This document shows positions 16,781-25,250 of a stretch of 37,495 nucleotides of DNA, piece by piece. The position numbers and the translations under genes are program-made. Source of the DNA: an uncultured cyanobacterium (lineage in GTDB: Bacteria > Cyanobacteriota > Vampirovibrionia > Gastranaerophilales > Gastranaerophilaceae); the NCBI GenBank assembly GCA_902495705.1, contig CABUXT010000023.1, forward strand, positions 1 through 37,495, read 5' to 3'. The notes beneath the pieces were generated by a model, which saw only the letters and a list, made by a program, of their open reading frames with translations, made no database searches and was not told the origin of the DNA. The first letter of the stretch is position 1. The number at the start of each line of letters is the position of its first letter.

Positions 16781-18317
16781 GACTATGGATTTAAAACAAA
16801 TTAGCCGAAATATATTTAAAAAGAAAAGTATGGACGACTTGATTAATACCAGTAAGCGTTCAGAATTGAAAAAGACTTTAAATGTTTTTGACCTTATAAT
16901 CATTGGTATAGGTGCAGTTGTCGGAACAGGTATTTTTACAATTATCGGTACGGCAATCACAGGTAGCGCAGAAAGCGCAGGTGCAGGACCAGCCATTGTA
17001 ATTTCAATGGTTTTGGCTGCTGTTGCGTGTGTTTTTTCAGCACTTTGTTATTCCGAAATCGCAGCTATGATTCCTGTTGCAGGTAGTGCGTATACTTATA
17101 CTTACGCTACAATGGGTGAATTTATGGCATGGATGGTTGGTTGGATTTTGATGCTTGAATATGCCATCGGTAATATCACTGTAGCAAGTGCGTGGACAGG
17201 GTATTTTATCCAATTTTTAAAAGGTTTCAAACAGTATTTACCTGATTTTATAGTACATTTTCCATTGTGGCTAAGATATGACTATCGCACAATGGTTACT
17301 TTATGTAATAACAATAACTGGGATATCCATGACAAAGTTCCGTATTTGTTTGGACATATTCCTTTTGCAGTGAACCTTCCTGCTGTTGCAATCGTCTTGG
17401 CTTTAACATTGTTGCTAATTCGCGGCGTAAAAGAATCAACTCGTGTTGCAAGTATCATGGTCGGTGTTAATATGTTTATGATTTTGTCATTCATTGTGGT
17501 TGGCGCGTTTTACGTAAAACCTGAACACTGGACTCCGTTTTTCCCACAAGACCCATCAGGCGTTATTATGGGTGCGTTTTTGATATTCTTTGCTTATATC
17601 GGATTTGATGCAATTTCAACAACCGCAGAAGAAACTGAAAATCCGCAAAGAGATTTACCTGTTGCGATTTTGGGAACTCTTGTTATTTGTACAATTTTGT
17701 ATGTGTGCGTTGCACTTGTTTTGACAGGAATTGTTCCTATTGAAAGAATCGATATTCAAGCTCCGATTGCTCATGCGATGAGTTATGTCGGCAAAAATTG
17801 GTTTGCAGGCTTAATTTCAATAGGTGCCTTGTGTGCATTGACTTCAGTATTGTTGATTTATCAGTTGGGTACAACAAGAATTTTGTATGCAATCAGCCGT
17901 GACAGATTTTTACCAAAATCTTGGAGATTGATTCACAAAAAATATAGAACTCCGCACGTTATGACTTGGATTTCAGGTATCGTGGTAATTGTTTGCGGTT
18001 TGTTCATGGATTTGAACATCTCTGCTGCATTGTGTAACTTTGGAACATTTACATCATTTGTTATTATTTGTTTGGCAGTTTTGATTTTGAGAAAAACTGC
18101 TCCTGATAGACACAGACCTTTCAAAGTTCCGTTCTGTCCTTGGTTCCCTCTCCTTGGAATCTTGATTTGCGGAATTTTAATCGCATATTCTTTGAAAACA
18201 TTAAAAACTTCATCAGGATATTTCTTGATATGGTTGTTGGTTGGCGTATTGATTTACGCGTTTTACGGCTACAACCAAAAGAGATTAGAAGAACGCGGCA
18301 GAATCCGTCGTAAATAA
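16761..18317 (+). CDS. APC-superfamily amino acid permease, copy 2
   Basis: 518 residues, obviously duplicated from the gene before it: IGIGAVVGTGIFTIIGTAIT, GSAYTYTYATMGEFMAWMVG and FAYIGFDAISTTAEETENPQ match block by block. The start is uncertain. ATG 16761 gives a 20-base overlap with copy 1 and lacks a clear ribosome site, while ATG 16785 lies just past the copy 1 stop with AGGA only 2 bases upstream. Either way translation is probably coupled. The extracellular loop near residues 150-190 (LRYDYRTMVTLCNNNNWDIH) differs strongly from copy 1, which may mean a different substrate. Confidence 0.9.
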   Translation: MERVKIRTMDLKQISRNIFKKKSMDDLINTSKRSELKKTLNVFDLIIIGIGAVVGTGIFTIIGTAITGSAESAGAGPAIVISMVLAAVACVFSALCYSEIAAMIPVAGSAYTYTYATMGEFMAWMVGWILMLEYAIGNITVASAWTGYFIQFLKGFKQYLPDFIVHFPLWLRYDYRTMVTLCNNNNWDIHDKVPYLFGHIPFAVNLPAVAIVLALTLLLIRGVKESTRVASIMVGVNMFMILSFIVVGAFYVKPEHWTPFFPQDPSGVIMGAFLIFFAYIGFDAISTTAEETENPQRDLPVAILGTLVICTILYVCVALVLTGIVPIERIDIQAPIAHAMSYVGKNWFAGLISIGALCALTSVLLIYQLGTTRILYAISRDRFLPKSWRLIHKKYRTPHVMTWISGIVVIVCGLFMDLNISAALCNFGTFTSFVIICLAVLILRKTAPDRHRPFKVPFCPWFPLLGILICGILIAYSLKTLKTSSGYFLIWLLVGVLIYAFYGYNQKRLEERGRIRRK

Positions 18318-18368
18318 CTTGTTTAATTATCAAACATTGTTGTATTATTTCTAATATTTGAGGTTTTA

Positions 18369-19454
18369 ATGGAAAAAATAATCATTGATAGTAAAGATAT
18401 AGATAAACTTTATTCTGTTGTTTCAAGTTTTGAAAAAGAACGAAAATCAGAATTAAATAAATTTTCTATACTGGAGACGCTATCGGTTCTTGCAACGATT
18501 TTGTTCATTTGTATCGCAATACATTCAACTTATGAAACTATTACTATTTGGATTCTTTTTTCTGTAGTTTGTTTGATTATTGCAAGCAGTTTACCCTTTT
18601 ATTACAATAAAAAGTTTCAAAATCATATAAAACAAAATGCAAGAAATATTATTATAAAAAGTTTGGAAAATATCGTAAAACTAAAAATTGGTAAGAAAAC
18701 TTCAATCTCAAAAACAGAATTGGAAATGTCAGGATTATTTTCTTCCTTTGATGAAATATCGTTAGATGATGTATTTTCCGGGGAATACAAAAATATAAAA
18801 TTTGAAATAATTGAGTGTCAATTGATGTGTATTCTGCCAACATTTTCAGGTATTATTGTTAATTTTCAGCCAAATAAGAAAATTGCAACTCACACGGTCA
18901 TAACAAGTAAGCAAGATATAGCAGTAAACAATACTGACTTTGGTTTATTGTTATGGGGACTTGGTTACTTTATTTTTGGAAGTATTACGGCTATTCCTTT
19001 ATTGCATTATTGTTATGAACAAAAAACAGTTTATGGGTCGGATGAAGTCGGAATGTTCTGCTTATCTCTTCCATTTTTAACTTTTCTTATTATCGGCATT
19101 GTATTCATTCTTCGAGGATTAGTAAATGTTTTTACTAAAAAGAATACTGCATTTGAAGATGTTGAATTTGAAAAACAATTTAACGTGAAAACAGATGACC
19201 AAATAGAGGCAAGATATTTTGTAAATCCTGTATTTATGGAACATTTGAAAAATATGCAAAAAATTTTTAAAGCAAAAAATATAAAATGTTCATATTTTAA
19301 TAATACAATGACTGTTGCAATGCCAACAAATAAGGATTTGTTTGAGTTGGGGAGTCTTTTTAAACCTGTTTGCAGTAAAGAAAATATTATAGACTTTTAT
19401 CAAGATTTAAGAACAGTATTTTTACTAATAGATTATTTTAATAAATTGAGCTAA
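18369..19454 (+). CDS. DUF3137-like membrane protein
   Basis: 361 residues. Two hydrophobic helices at about residues 35-75 and two more at about 190-250 flank a soluble middle region. The segment LFSSFDEISLDDVFSGEYKN, followed by FEIIECQL and TFSGIIVNF, resembles the core of DUF3137 proteins, which have no known function. The C-terminal part is soluble and probably cytoplasmic. A TTTGAGG ribosome site precedes the ATG. It is alone on its strand, 51 bases after the permease pair, with a convergent small HTH gene downstream. Confidence 0.7.
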   Translation: MEKIIIDSKDIDKLYSVVSSFEKERKSELNKFSILETLSVLATILFICIAIHSTYETITIWILFSVVCLIIASSLPFYYNKKFQNHIKQNARNIIIKSLENIVKLKIGKKTSISKTELEMSGLFSSFDEISLDDVFSGEYKNIKFEIIECQLMCILPTFSGIIVNFQPNKKIATHTVITSKQDIAVNNTDFGLLLWGLGYFIFGSITAIPLLHYCYEQKTVYGSDEVGMFCLSLPFLTFLIIGIVFILRGLVNVFTKKNTAFEDVEFEKQFNVKTDDQIEARYFVNPVFMEHLKNMQKIFKAKNIKCSYFNNTMTVAMPTNKDLFELGSLFKPVCSKENIIDFYQDLRTVFLLIDYFNKLS

Positions 19455-19533
19455 TGTTAAGCAGACTTACTATTCTTGCAAAAGCTTTATGCAGCCCTTG
19501 TGTTTTGCTTTTCCGCAGGTAACGCACCTGATA

Positions 19534-19767
19534 TTATGGGTTTTTGTCTTTGAAAATTATTTCATAACCGAGTGTATCTGCGATATCCGCAATTTCGGAA
19601 AATTTGATAGTTTCTTTTTTTAATTTGGCATAAAAATTGGAGTAGCAGTCGCTTGCTCCTTTTTGTGTTGCGAGCTTTGCGACAAGTTTTCTTAGTGATG
19701 TGCCTTTGCAAACGGTTAGTGTTTTTATAAAATCAATTATTTTAATATTTTCAAATTTATAGTCCAT
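19534..19767 (-). CDS. small helix-turn-helix-like protein
   Basis: 77 residues. TSLRKLVAKLATQKGASDCY and TIKFSEIADIADTLGYEIIF read like the two halves of a compact Xre-type DNA-binding fold (a tight helix pair with a recognition helix, then the IADTLGYE turn common in small repressors). No other domain. It is convergent with the DUF3137 gene and divergent from the first prepilin-like gene, whose transcription it could influence. Assignment is by appearance. Confidence 0.6.
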   Translation of the reverse strand: MDYKFENIKIIDFIKTLTVCKGTSLRKLVAKLATQKGASDCYSNFYAKLKKETIKFSEIADIADTLGYEIIFKDKNP

Positions 19768-19891
19768 TTGTTCATGTTAATCTCTCTTTTTGCCAAACTC
19801 AAGGATGTTGACATATTATAGCTAATTAACTATAATTATTATGTTTTACACTATAATTTATTTTATTTTAACTATAAGAGAAAGGTTTAAT

Positions 19892-20509
19892 ATGTATAAC
19901 AAAAAATGGTCTAATTTAAGAAACATATCAAGATTTGGTTTCACTTTAGCAGAAACTTTAATCACCCTAGGCATAATCGGTGTAGTTGCGGCAATGACGA
20001 TACCAAATTTAATAACAAATTATCAAAAGCATGTAACAGTTACTAAATTACAAAAGGCAATTTCTGTGTTAAATCAGGCTTACAAACTTTCTTATGATGA
20101 TGTGGGAGAACCATCTGTGTCAGAAGCTTTTAATATGGGTGCCTCAAAATATTTTTCAACATATTGGGCGCCTTATATAAAGACGGAAATTTATTGTGAT
20201 ACTTATACAAAATGTCGTTATAAATCACAACATCCTTGGTCTTTACCTTCAGGGAAACCGAGTGACACAAGTGTAGTTTATGGTAATAATAGAACTACAT
20301 TCTATACAGCAGACGGATTTTTATATGTCATATTTACAGCTGGTGGTCCAGGTCCAACAATAGATAAGTTAGCTGCAGATACTTCTGTTTATGTTGATAT
20401 AAATGGTGCGGAAGGTCCTAACAGATATGGACGTGATGTGTTTGTGCTTACACGTGTTGAAAAAGATGGTGGAGGAATCCAACCTAGAGGTATTTCCTCA
20501 TCAAATTAA
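19892..20509 (+). CDS. prepilin-like protein with type IV methylation motif, cut short by an in-frame TAA
   Basis: From ATG 19892 (GAGAAAGG 6 bases upstream) the product has a 16-residue leader and then G|FTLAETLITLGIIGVVAAM, the prepilin peptidase site and hydrophobic alpha-helix of type IV pilin or type II secretion pseudopilins. The protein would be cleaved after G16, N-methylated and built into a filament or the envelope. The frame stops at TAA 20507-20509, yet the same frame continues for 33 more codons that match the conserved C-terminus of the related gene at 23910-24731. The product is therefore about 205 instead of 239 residues and loses the two conserved cysteines of the tail. It may be a decaying gene. 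Confidence 0.85.
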   Translation: MYNKKWSNLRNISRFGFTLAETLITLGIIGVVAAMTIPNLITNYQKHVTVTKLQKAISVLNQAYKLSYDDVGEPSVSEAFNMGASKYFSTYWAPYIKTEIYCDTYTKCRYKSQHPWSLPSGKPSDTSVVYGNNRTTFYTADGFLYVIFTAGGPGPTIDKLAADTSVYVDINGAEGPNRYGRDVFVLTRVEKDGGGIQPRGISSSN

Positions 20510-20611
20510 GATATTAATAGTAGTTGCTCAAAAACTGGTGATGGTCTTGCTTGTGCAGAGAAAATCCGCCGTGCTGGTTGGAAAATCGAAAATGATTACC
20601 CTTGGAAATAA
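20510..20611 (+). pseudogene. orphaned conserved C-terminus of the prepilin-like gene
   Basis: The 33 codons after the TAA read DINSSCSKTGDGLACAEKIR, then RAGWKIENDYPWK and TAA. The intact relative ends DVNNNCSKSGGGDCCAEKIK, RAGWRIDKSYPWK. The reading frame is unchanged, so a single substitution created the stop. The preserved similarity means the event is recent or the tail is still used. Confidence 0.8.
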
Positions 20612-20614
20612 TCA

Positions 20615-20644
20615 TTGATATCTAACCCCATATTATGCTATAAT
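20615..20644 (+). promoter_or_regulatory. promoter of the M16 peptidase gene
   Basis: TTGATA (20615-20620), an 18-base spacer and a perfect TATAAT (20639-20644) lie about 65 bases before the ATG, directly after the end of the prepilin tail. Confidence 0.7.
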
Positions 20645-20709
20645 TGTTCTATCGTTGGCACTACAATATAAAAATGCTGACATATACGTATTTAGCGAGG
20701 AAAATATTA

Positions 20710-22041
20710 ATGAATAAAACTTTAGTGAAATATCCGTTTTTGACAAAAGAGGTAGAAATTTACGAAAGAGACAATGGACACAAGATTGTTTTGGCACATA
20801 AAGAAGGCGATATGGTCAATGTATCATCTTGGGTTAAAACAGGTTCAATAAATGAAGATGATGATAATAACGGCATTTCACACTTCCTTGAACATTTGAT
20901 GTTCAAAGGCACAAACACCTACAAAGTTGGCGAATTTGACAGAATGTTAGAGTCAAAAGGCGCAATCGTCAATGCTGCAACTTGGAAAGATTATACTTTC
21001 TTCTATGTAACTTTACCAAAAGGCATTGATAACAAGGATTTTGACTTGGCTGTTGATTTGCATGCGGATATGATGATGAATCCAATTTTTCCGGCAGAAG
21101 AACTCGGTGCTCCGTTTGATATCAACGACCACACAGTAACAGACAAACGCGAACGTCACGTCGTTATTGAAGAAATAAGAATGAGAAAAGACCAACCTTG
21201 GACAAAAGTTTACAATATTTGCAACAAAAATATGTACACAAATCACCCATATAAACGTGATGTAATCGGTACTCCTGAAATTATTTCAAGATTAACAAGG
21301 GAAGATATTGATAACTATTATAGAAAATTCTACACACCGAAAAACGTCACAACTATTATCGTTGGTGATTTTGACCACGAACAGGTTTTGAAAACTCTTT
21401 GCGAAAAATTCGATTTCCCTAACCGTACACAAGGCGAAAACCGTGTCAATGCAATAGATTTGCCTGTATCTGAAACTAAATATGTAGAAACAAAAGCAAA
21501 CGTAAATACATCTTACTTGATGTTTGGTTGGCTCGGACCTTTGGCAAGAGAACTAAAAGCGTCTATTTGCCTTGATTTAATCAGCATAATTTTTGGTGAT
21601 GGTTCTAGTTCTCGTTTGCAACAAAATTTAGTAGAAAAATTGCCTGACAAAATCTTTAATATGATTGACTCTGAACATTATCAATTCAAAGATGGCAACA
21701 ATTTCTTTATTCAGGCAAACTTCAGACCGGATGCAAAAGAAAAAGCAATTGAGCTTGTTAAAGAAGAATTAGCAAAACTTTTGACTGAAAGAATCACGGA
21801 AGAAGAACTTGCGAAAGCAAAAAAACGTACAAAATCGCGCTTTGCTTTTGCTGCTGAAACTGTATCTGAAATCGGCGAAACAATCGGATATTATATGACA
21901 GTTTGCGATGATTTGAAGTTGATTGAAGACTATTTGAGCGATTTAGACAGTATTACCGTTGAGGATTTGGAAGAAACAATTCGCAAATACTTGTCAATAG
22001 ATAATGCGGTGATTTCTGTTCTAGTTCCTGATGAGGCATAA
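20710..22041 (+). CDS. M16-family zinc metallopeptidase (pitrilysin/processing-peptidase type)
   Basis: 443 residues from ATG 20710, chosen because GCGAGG lies 9 bases upstream; a longer frame from 20644 would overlap the promoter. The inverted zinc motif HFLEH is at H58-H62, with the distal glutamate in VVIEEIRM near residue 154. The C-terminal M16 domain follows (SYLMFGWLGPLAREL, FGDGSSSRLQQNLVEKL). There is no signal peptide, so it probably degrades peptides in the cytoplasm. The uracil-DNA glycosylase gene starts 3 bases after it on the same transcript. Confidence 0.92.
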   Translation: MNKTLVKYPFLTKEVEIYERDNGHKIVLAHKEGDMVNVSSWVKTGSINEDDDNNGISHFLEHLMFKGTNTYKVGEFDRMLESKGAIVNAATWKDYTFFYVTLPKGIDNKDFDLAVDLHADMMMNPIFPAEELGAPFDINDHTVTDKRERHVVIEEIRMRKDQPWTKVYNICNKNMYTNHPYKRDVIGTPEIISRLTREDIDNYYRKFYTPKNVTTIIVGDFDHEQVLKTLCEKFDFPNRTQGENRVNAIDLPVSETKYVETKANVNTSYLMFGWLGPLARELKASICLDLISIIFGDGSSSRLQQNLVEKLPDKIFNMIDSEHYQFKDGNNFFIQANFRPDAKEKAIELVKEELAKLLTERITEEELAKAKKRTKSRFAFAAETVSEIGETIGYYMTVCDDLKLIEDYLSDLDSITVEDLEETIRKYLSIDNAVISVLVPDEA

Positions 22042-22044
22042 TTT

Positions 22045-22638
22045 ATGGCAACGGAATTTGATGAAAAACTGGAAGAAGTTAAACAAAAATGTTTGCACTG
22101 TGACAAATGTTCATTGTGCAAAACTCGGACAAATTCGGTATTTTCAGCAGGTGTTCCAAATTCTAAATTGATGCTTATCGGCGAAGCTCCTGGGTATTAT
22201 GAAGACATGAAAGGAGAGCCTTTTGTCGGAAAAGCCGGACAACTTTTAGATAAAATCTTGGGTTGTGTCGGATTTTCGAGGAAGGAAAATATTTATATCT
22301 GCAACACCCTAAAATGCCGTCCACCTGAAAATAGAGACCCCCTACCGGAAGAAAAAGCCGCTTGTTGGGAGTATTTAAACGCGCAAGTTGAAACCCTAAA
22401 GCCGCGCATAATTTTGCTTTGCGGAAGAGTTGCTGTACAATCTTTTATTGATACAAAACTTGGGATTACAAAACTTCGCGGAAAATGGTTTGAAGGACCT
22501 AATTTTAGCAAAATGATGCCAATTTTTCACCCTTCGTATTTATTGAGAAATGACAGTCGCGAAAAAGGTTCACCAAAATGGCTTATGTGGCAGGATATCA
22601 AAGAAGTCCGCAGAGTCTACGACCAAATGCAGGGGTAA
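22045..22638 (+). CDS. uracil-DNA glycosylase, family 4 (iron-sulphur type)
   Basis: 197 residues, a normal family length. CLHCDKCSLCKTRTNSVF gives the first cysteines of the 4Fe-4S cluster and ICNTLKCRPPENRDPLPEEK the others. LIGEAPGYYEDMKGEPFVGK is the catalytic uracil-binding motif A and PIFHPSYLLRND is motif B. The enzyme removes uracil from DNA arising by cytosine deamination and starts base-excision repair. It starts 3 bases after the M16 gene. A plus-strand frame overlapping its 3' end is not a gene. Confidence 0.95.
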   Translation: MATEFDEKLEEVKQKCLHCDKCSLCKTRTNSVFSAGVPNSKLMLIGEAPGYYEDMKGEPFVGKAGQLLDKILGCVGFSRKENIYICNTLKCRPPENRDPLPEEKAACWEYLNAQVETLKPRIILLCGRVAVQSFIDTKLGITKLRGKWFEGPNFSKMMPIFHPSYLLRNDSREKGSPKWLMWQDIKEVRRVYDQMQG

Positions 22639-22711
22639 TGGTGCGGAATAAGACTGCCATTCTGATAGGAATAAAGAATTTGGCAAATGTTATATTTGTT
22701 AAATATTACTT

Positions 22712-22745
22712 ATTGAAAGGATTCCGAACTAAATTCGGAATGACA
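22712..22745 (-). repeat. 34-bp TGTCATTCCGAA repeat, inverted copy
   Basis: Reverse complement of the unit at 13861-13894 with about three differences. The stem bases are kept while the loop varies. Confidence 0.75.
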
Positions 22746-22933
22746 TTATACCCTCTCCTAGGGAGAGGGTTGTTCTGTCTCTTTCATGCACTCCGTGCAG
22801 GGGTGCTTTTGGTGGCAAAAGCACCGCAAAACCACCGACATGCCAATGTTCATATCAAACTAAAAACTCGTATCTTAGCCGAATAACTCGTCACTTCGTT
22901 CCTCAAACAAATTCGGCTTTTGTCGTTTACTCG

Positions 22934-22970
22934 TTTTGTTTGATTGTTCACTTTTGGCTATTGTCGGATT
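22934..22970 (+). repeat. 37-bp repeat, partner of 28573-28609
   Basis: TTTTGTTTGATTGTTCACTT and the next 17 bases are repeated exactly, on the other strand, at 28573-28609, directly beside the stop of the sugar ABC permease gene. Confidence 0.85.
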
Positions 22971-23178
22971 ATTTTTTCTCGTAATTACAGGTAAAGCACT
23001 TAGGGCATTGTCACCCTGAACTTGATTCAGGGTCTATCCATTTGATTTTAGTCATGCTGAACTGCGGATTTTGGCAAGTGCGCCGTGTGAGCGGAGCGAA
23101 CCCAGCATGTCTTGGCGAGAGCTGCGTTGAGCCGGTCGAGCCACCAATAATCCAAGACTATTTCAGTATCTCAAATTG

Positions 23179-23224
23179 AACAAATTAGTCTTATGTGAAA
23201 TTTGTAATATTAGAGACCCTGAAA
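23179..23224 (+). repeat. 46-bp repeat, partner of 28466-28511
   Basis: AACAAATTAGTCTTATGTGA and the next 26 bases, ending GACCCTGAAA, occur exactly on the other strand at 28466-28511. Confidence 0.85.
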
Positions 23225-23305
23225 CTACGCAGTCGCATTAAACGTGACTCCACTTCGTTCCGCACTCTGCTCCTGCTGTTCAGGGTGACATATTTTTTCG
23301 TTAAG

Positions 23306-23379
23306 CATTGATAGATTCTGAATAGGATAAAATCTAAGCCAAACAAACCTACAAGATTTTTAATCCTTTCAGAATGACA
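23306..23379 (+). repeat. 74-bp palindromic repeat, copy 2
   Basis: Same ends and length as 14057-14130, with four substitutions clustered at the apex of the hairpin. Confidence 0.85.
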
Positions 23380-23643
23380 ATACCCTTTCCTAGTAATGGC
23401 ATAACTTTGTAAAATTCCAACTATCCTTTTATCAAATCTTTAGCATGCCATGCCCATCGAAAAGTCCAACAAAACACCAATTATTAAGTTTTATTAAGGT
23501 AAATTATCATGCAAAACGCCCACTATACAAGGGCTTCAAAAATCAGTATATATTTTATAAATAAAAAATAGCACTTTTTATATACTCAAATTTTTTATAT
23601 ATATGTAAGCAATGAGCGACTAGATTAGCAAAAAGGAGAATAT

Positions 23644-23832
23644 ATGGCGAGAGTATTAATTTCAATGCCCGAAGAATTTTTGAACAGAATTGACCAAGTT
23701 GCAGATGGTGAAAATCGTTCCAGAAGTGAATTGATTCGTGAGGCATTAAGAACCTACATTTACAAACAAAAAATCAAAGAATCCACAGGCGCGTTGCAAA
23801 ATGCTAATCTGTTGGAATCATTGTTGAGTTAA
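23644..23832 (+). CDS. ribbon-helix-helix (CopG/MetJ/Arc type) DNA-binding protein
   Basis: 62 residues with AAAAGGAG 5 bases upstream of the ATG. ARVLISMPEEFLNRIDQVAD forms the beta-strand and first helix, and NRSRSELIREALRTYIYKQK the second helix of the ribbon-helix-helix fold, which binds operators as a dimer of dimers. Such small proteins act as repressors or as antitoxins. No toxin-like gene follows: a terminator comes 43 bases after the stop and the next gene is on the other strand. A stand-alone regulator is more likely. Confidence 0.85.
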   Translation: MARVLISMPEEFLNRIDQVADGENRSRSELIREALRTYIYKQKIKESTGALQNANLLESLLS

Positions 23833-23874
23833 TCAGCGGTAAGGAAAAAGGCGAAAAGATTTGGGATAAACATT

Positions 23875-23906
23875 GGCAGCCCTCTTTTGAGAGCTGCCTT
23901 TTGTTG
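23875..23906 (+). terminator. terminator after the ribbon-helix-helix gene
   Basis: GGCAGC and GCTGCC enclose an inner CTC/GAG stem with a TTTT loop. TTTTGTTGTT follows on the plus strand. Confidence 0.75.
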
Positions 23907-23909
23907 TTA

Positions 23910-24731
23910 TTATTTCCAAGGGTAACTTTTATCAATTCGCCAACCTGCGCGTTTGATTTTTTCAGCACAACAGTCTCCACCACCGGATTTTGAGCAATTA
24001 TTATTAACATCAGTGTTTGTTAATGTAGAACATGCCGGAACGACTACGCCACCTTTTTCACCATCGATTTTTCTTTCTAAAAGAAATACATCTCTCCCAA
24101 AAGTATTAGGCTTTGCTGTTCCATTAATATCTACATAAATAGATGATGAAGTTCTCAAATCCTTATCTGCGCCTGTTACAGTGATAACTGCATATAAAAA
24201 TCCATCCATAGATGTGAATATAACTCTTGACCAACGAGTTTCGATTAAAAGGTTTGTGGAACTTCCGTTAGGATATTTCCATGGAGCAGGTTTATCGTAT
24301 CCGCAACCTGTGACATTACATAGCGACAAAACTTTTATATACGGTGCCCAGAATTTGTCAAAATAATTTTGTGCACCCAGTGCGCGAGCTTCTTCTGCAG
24401 TAACTTCGCCAACATCATCATACGCCAAGCGATAAGCTTGATTCATTACAGAAATTGCCTTTTGTAGTTTGACTACAGTTTGTTTTTTCTGATGGGTTGC
24501 AATTAAATTCGGTATCGTCATTGCCGCAACTACACCGATTATCCCTAGGGTGATTAAAGTTTCTGCTAAAGTAAACCCAAGGTGCGCGATTGTTGGTGCT
24601 CCATCTCCGTGCGTTGCACCCTCAGCTAAAGTAACCCCACGGCGCACCGAACCTAGAAACTGCGGAACCCATTCAGAGAAGGTAAAACCGTCATTATCTT
24701 TGCTCACTCTATCTTGCCAAAATTTAATCAT
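23910..24731 (-). CDS. prepilin-like protein with a long, internally repeated leader
   Basis: 273 residues. The prepilin motif G|FTLAETLITLGIIGVVAAM is at residues 52-71, followed by the same body as the other prepilin-like gene (LQKAISVMNQAYRLAYDDVG) and a C-terminus with conserved cysteines (NCSKSGGGDCCAEKIKRAGW). After cleavage at G52 and methylation the product would join a filament or secretion pseudopilus. The leader is unusually long and holds two earlier degenerate versions of the site, GFTFSE at 15 and GVTLAE at 32, so it seems to have grown by tandem duplication. AAAGG lies 9 bases before the ATG. Confidence 0.85.
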   Translation of the reverse strand: MIKFWQDRVSKDNDGFTFSEWVPQFLGSVRRGVTLAEGATHGDGAPTIAHLGFTLAETLITLGIIGVVAAMTIPNLIATHQKKQTVVKLQKAISVMNQAYRLAYDDVGEVTAEEARALGAQNYFDKFWAPYIKVLSLCNVTGCGYDKPAPWKYPNGSSTNLLIETRWSRVIFTSMDGFLYAVITVTGADKDLRTSSSIYVDINGTAKPNTFGRDVFLLERKIDGEKGGVVVPACSTLTNTDVNNNCSKSGGGDCCAEKIKRAGWRIDKSYPWK

Positions 24732-24764
24732 ATCATCAACCCTTTCTAAAAAAAAAACTTACAC

Positions 24765-24824
24765 GCTTATTAAGCCTAAATTAACACTTATTAACCGTAA
24801 TGTCAAATTAATTACGCTTAGTAG
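24765..24824. promoter_or_regulatory. candidate operator repeats between divergent prepilin and Xre genes
   Basis: GCTTATTAAGC (24765-24775) is a perfect palindrome. ACTTATTAA (24786-24794) and GCTTAGTAG (24816-24824) are partial copies 22 to 30 bases apart. Their place, directly before the Xre gene, suits autoregulation. Confidence 0.4.
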
Positions 24825-24875
24825 TTCCTTATAACTGATATTTATTTACATTAATATATTTCAGAAAGGCAAGAT

Positions 24876-25199
24876 ATGATTAAAGAACAACTTGGGAAAA
24901 GAATATACGAACTGAGAAAACAGATGAATATTTCTCAAGAAGAGTTGGCGGAAAAGTTGGAGATTTCGCAAAGGTCACTAAGCAAAATCGAGACAGGGCA
25001 AAATTTTGTCAAATCAAATACTCTTGAAAAACTCTTGACCGCGTTTGATATTTCTTGCAATGAGTTGTTCAATTTTGAGCATCTTAATACTTCTGAAAAT
25101 CTTATTGATGAAATTTATAAAAACATCGACTCCATCAAAAATAACGACTATCTTGTCGTAATACTGTATAAAATAACTAAAGCCCTTGCGCAAAAATAA
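24876..25199 (+). CDS. Xre-family transcriptional regulator, copy 1
   Basis: 107 residues. LGKRIYELRKQMNISQEELA and EKLEISQRSLSKIETGQNFV form a typical Cro/C1 helix-turn-helix; the C-terminal 45 residues are a small helical tail, probably for dimerisation. AGAAAGGC lies 6 bases upstream. A close paralogue stands at 29574-29900. Candidate operators lie in the gap before it. It precedes the amino-sugar operon on the same strand and could control it or the divergent prepilin-like gene. Confidence 0.88.
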   Translation: MIKEQLGKRIYELRKQMNISQEELAEKLEISQRSLSKIETGQNFVKSNTLEKLLTAFDISCNELFNFEHLNTSENLIDEIYKNIDSIKNNDYLVVILYKITKALAQK

Positions 25200-25238
25200 A
25201 ATTTTGATATCCATACAGAAATTTATTTTTGTTTAATA

Positions 25239-25250
25239 TATAATTTGGGT
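25239..25250 (+). promoter_or_regulatory. -10 box directly before nanE; possible leaderless start
   Basis: TATAAT (25239-25244) is followed by TTGGGT and the ATG at 25251, leaving no room for a ribosome site. Transcription would begin at or near the A of the ATG. The -35 region is weak. Confidence 0.45.

Larger units (their letters stand above)
22639..23643. repeat. 1-kb non-coding gap filled with palindromic repeats
   Basis: No gene on either strand. It holds an inverted copy of the 34-bp repeat (22712-22745), CCCTCTCC/GGGAGAGGG (22751-22769), a perfect GTGCTTTTG/CAAAAGCAC hairpin near 22801-22822, AGCCGAAT/ATTCGGCT with T after it near 22877-22922, CACCCTGAA/TTCAGGGT near 23012-23034, a longer GTCATGCTGAA...CAGCATG unit from 23052, and the second 74-bp repeat. 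Two segments recur in inverted orientation at 28.4-28.6 kb. Confidence 0.75.

Noticed and set aside
19505..19533. Terminator between the DUF3137 gene and the small HTH gene
   Set aside because: CAGGT/ACCTG is only 5 bp and the T run is 12 bases away; too weak to list.
20507..20509. Programmed read-through or recoding of TAA in the prepilin-like gene
   Set aside because: No hairpin or known context for recoding is visible after the stop, and TAA ends many neighbouring genes. A plain mutation is simpler.
22578..22886. 102-codon frame after the uracil-DNA glycosylase
   Set aside because: It overlaps the glycosylase end and then runs through palindromic repeats; the translation has no sense outside them.
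23644..23832. Antitoxin of a toxin-antitoxin pair
   Set aside because: The ribbon-helix-helix gene is followed by a terminator, with no toxin gene on the same strand.
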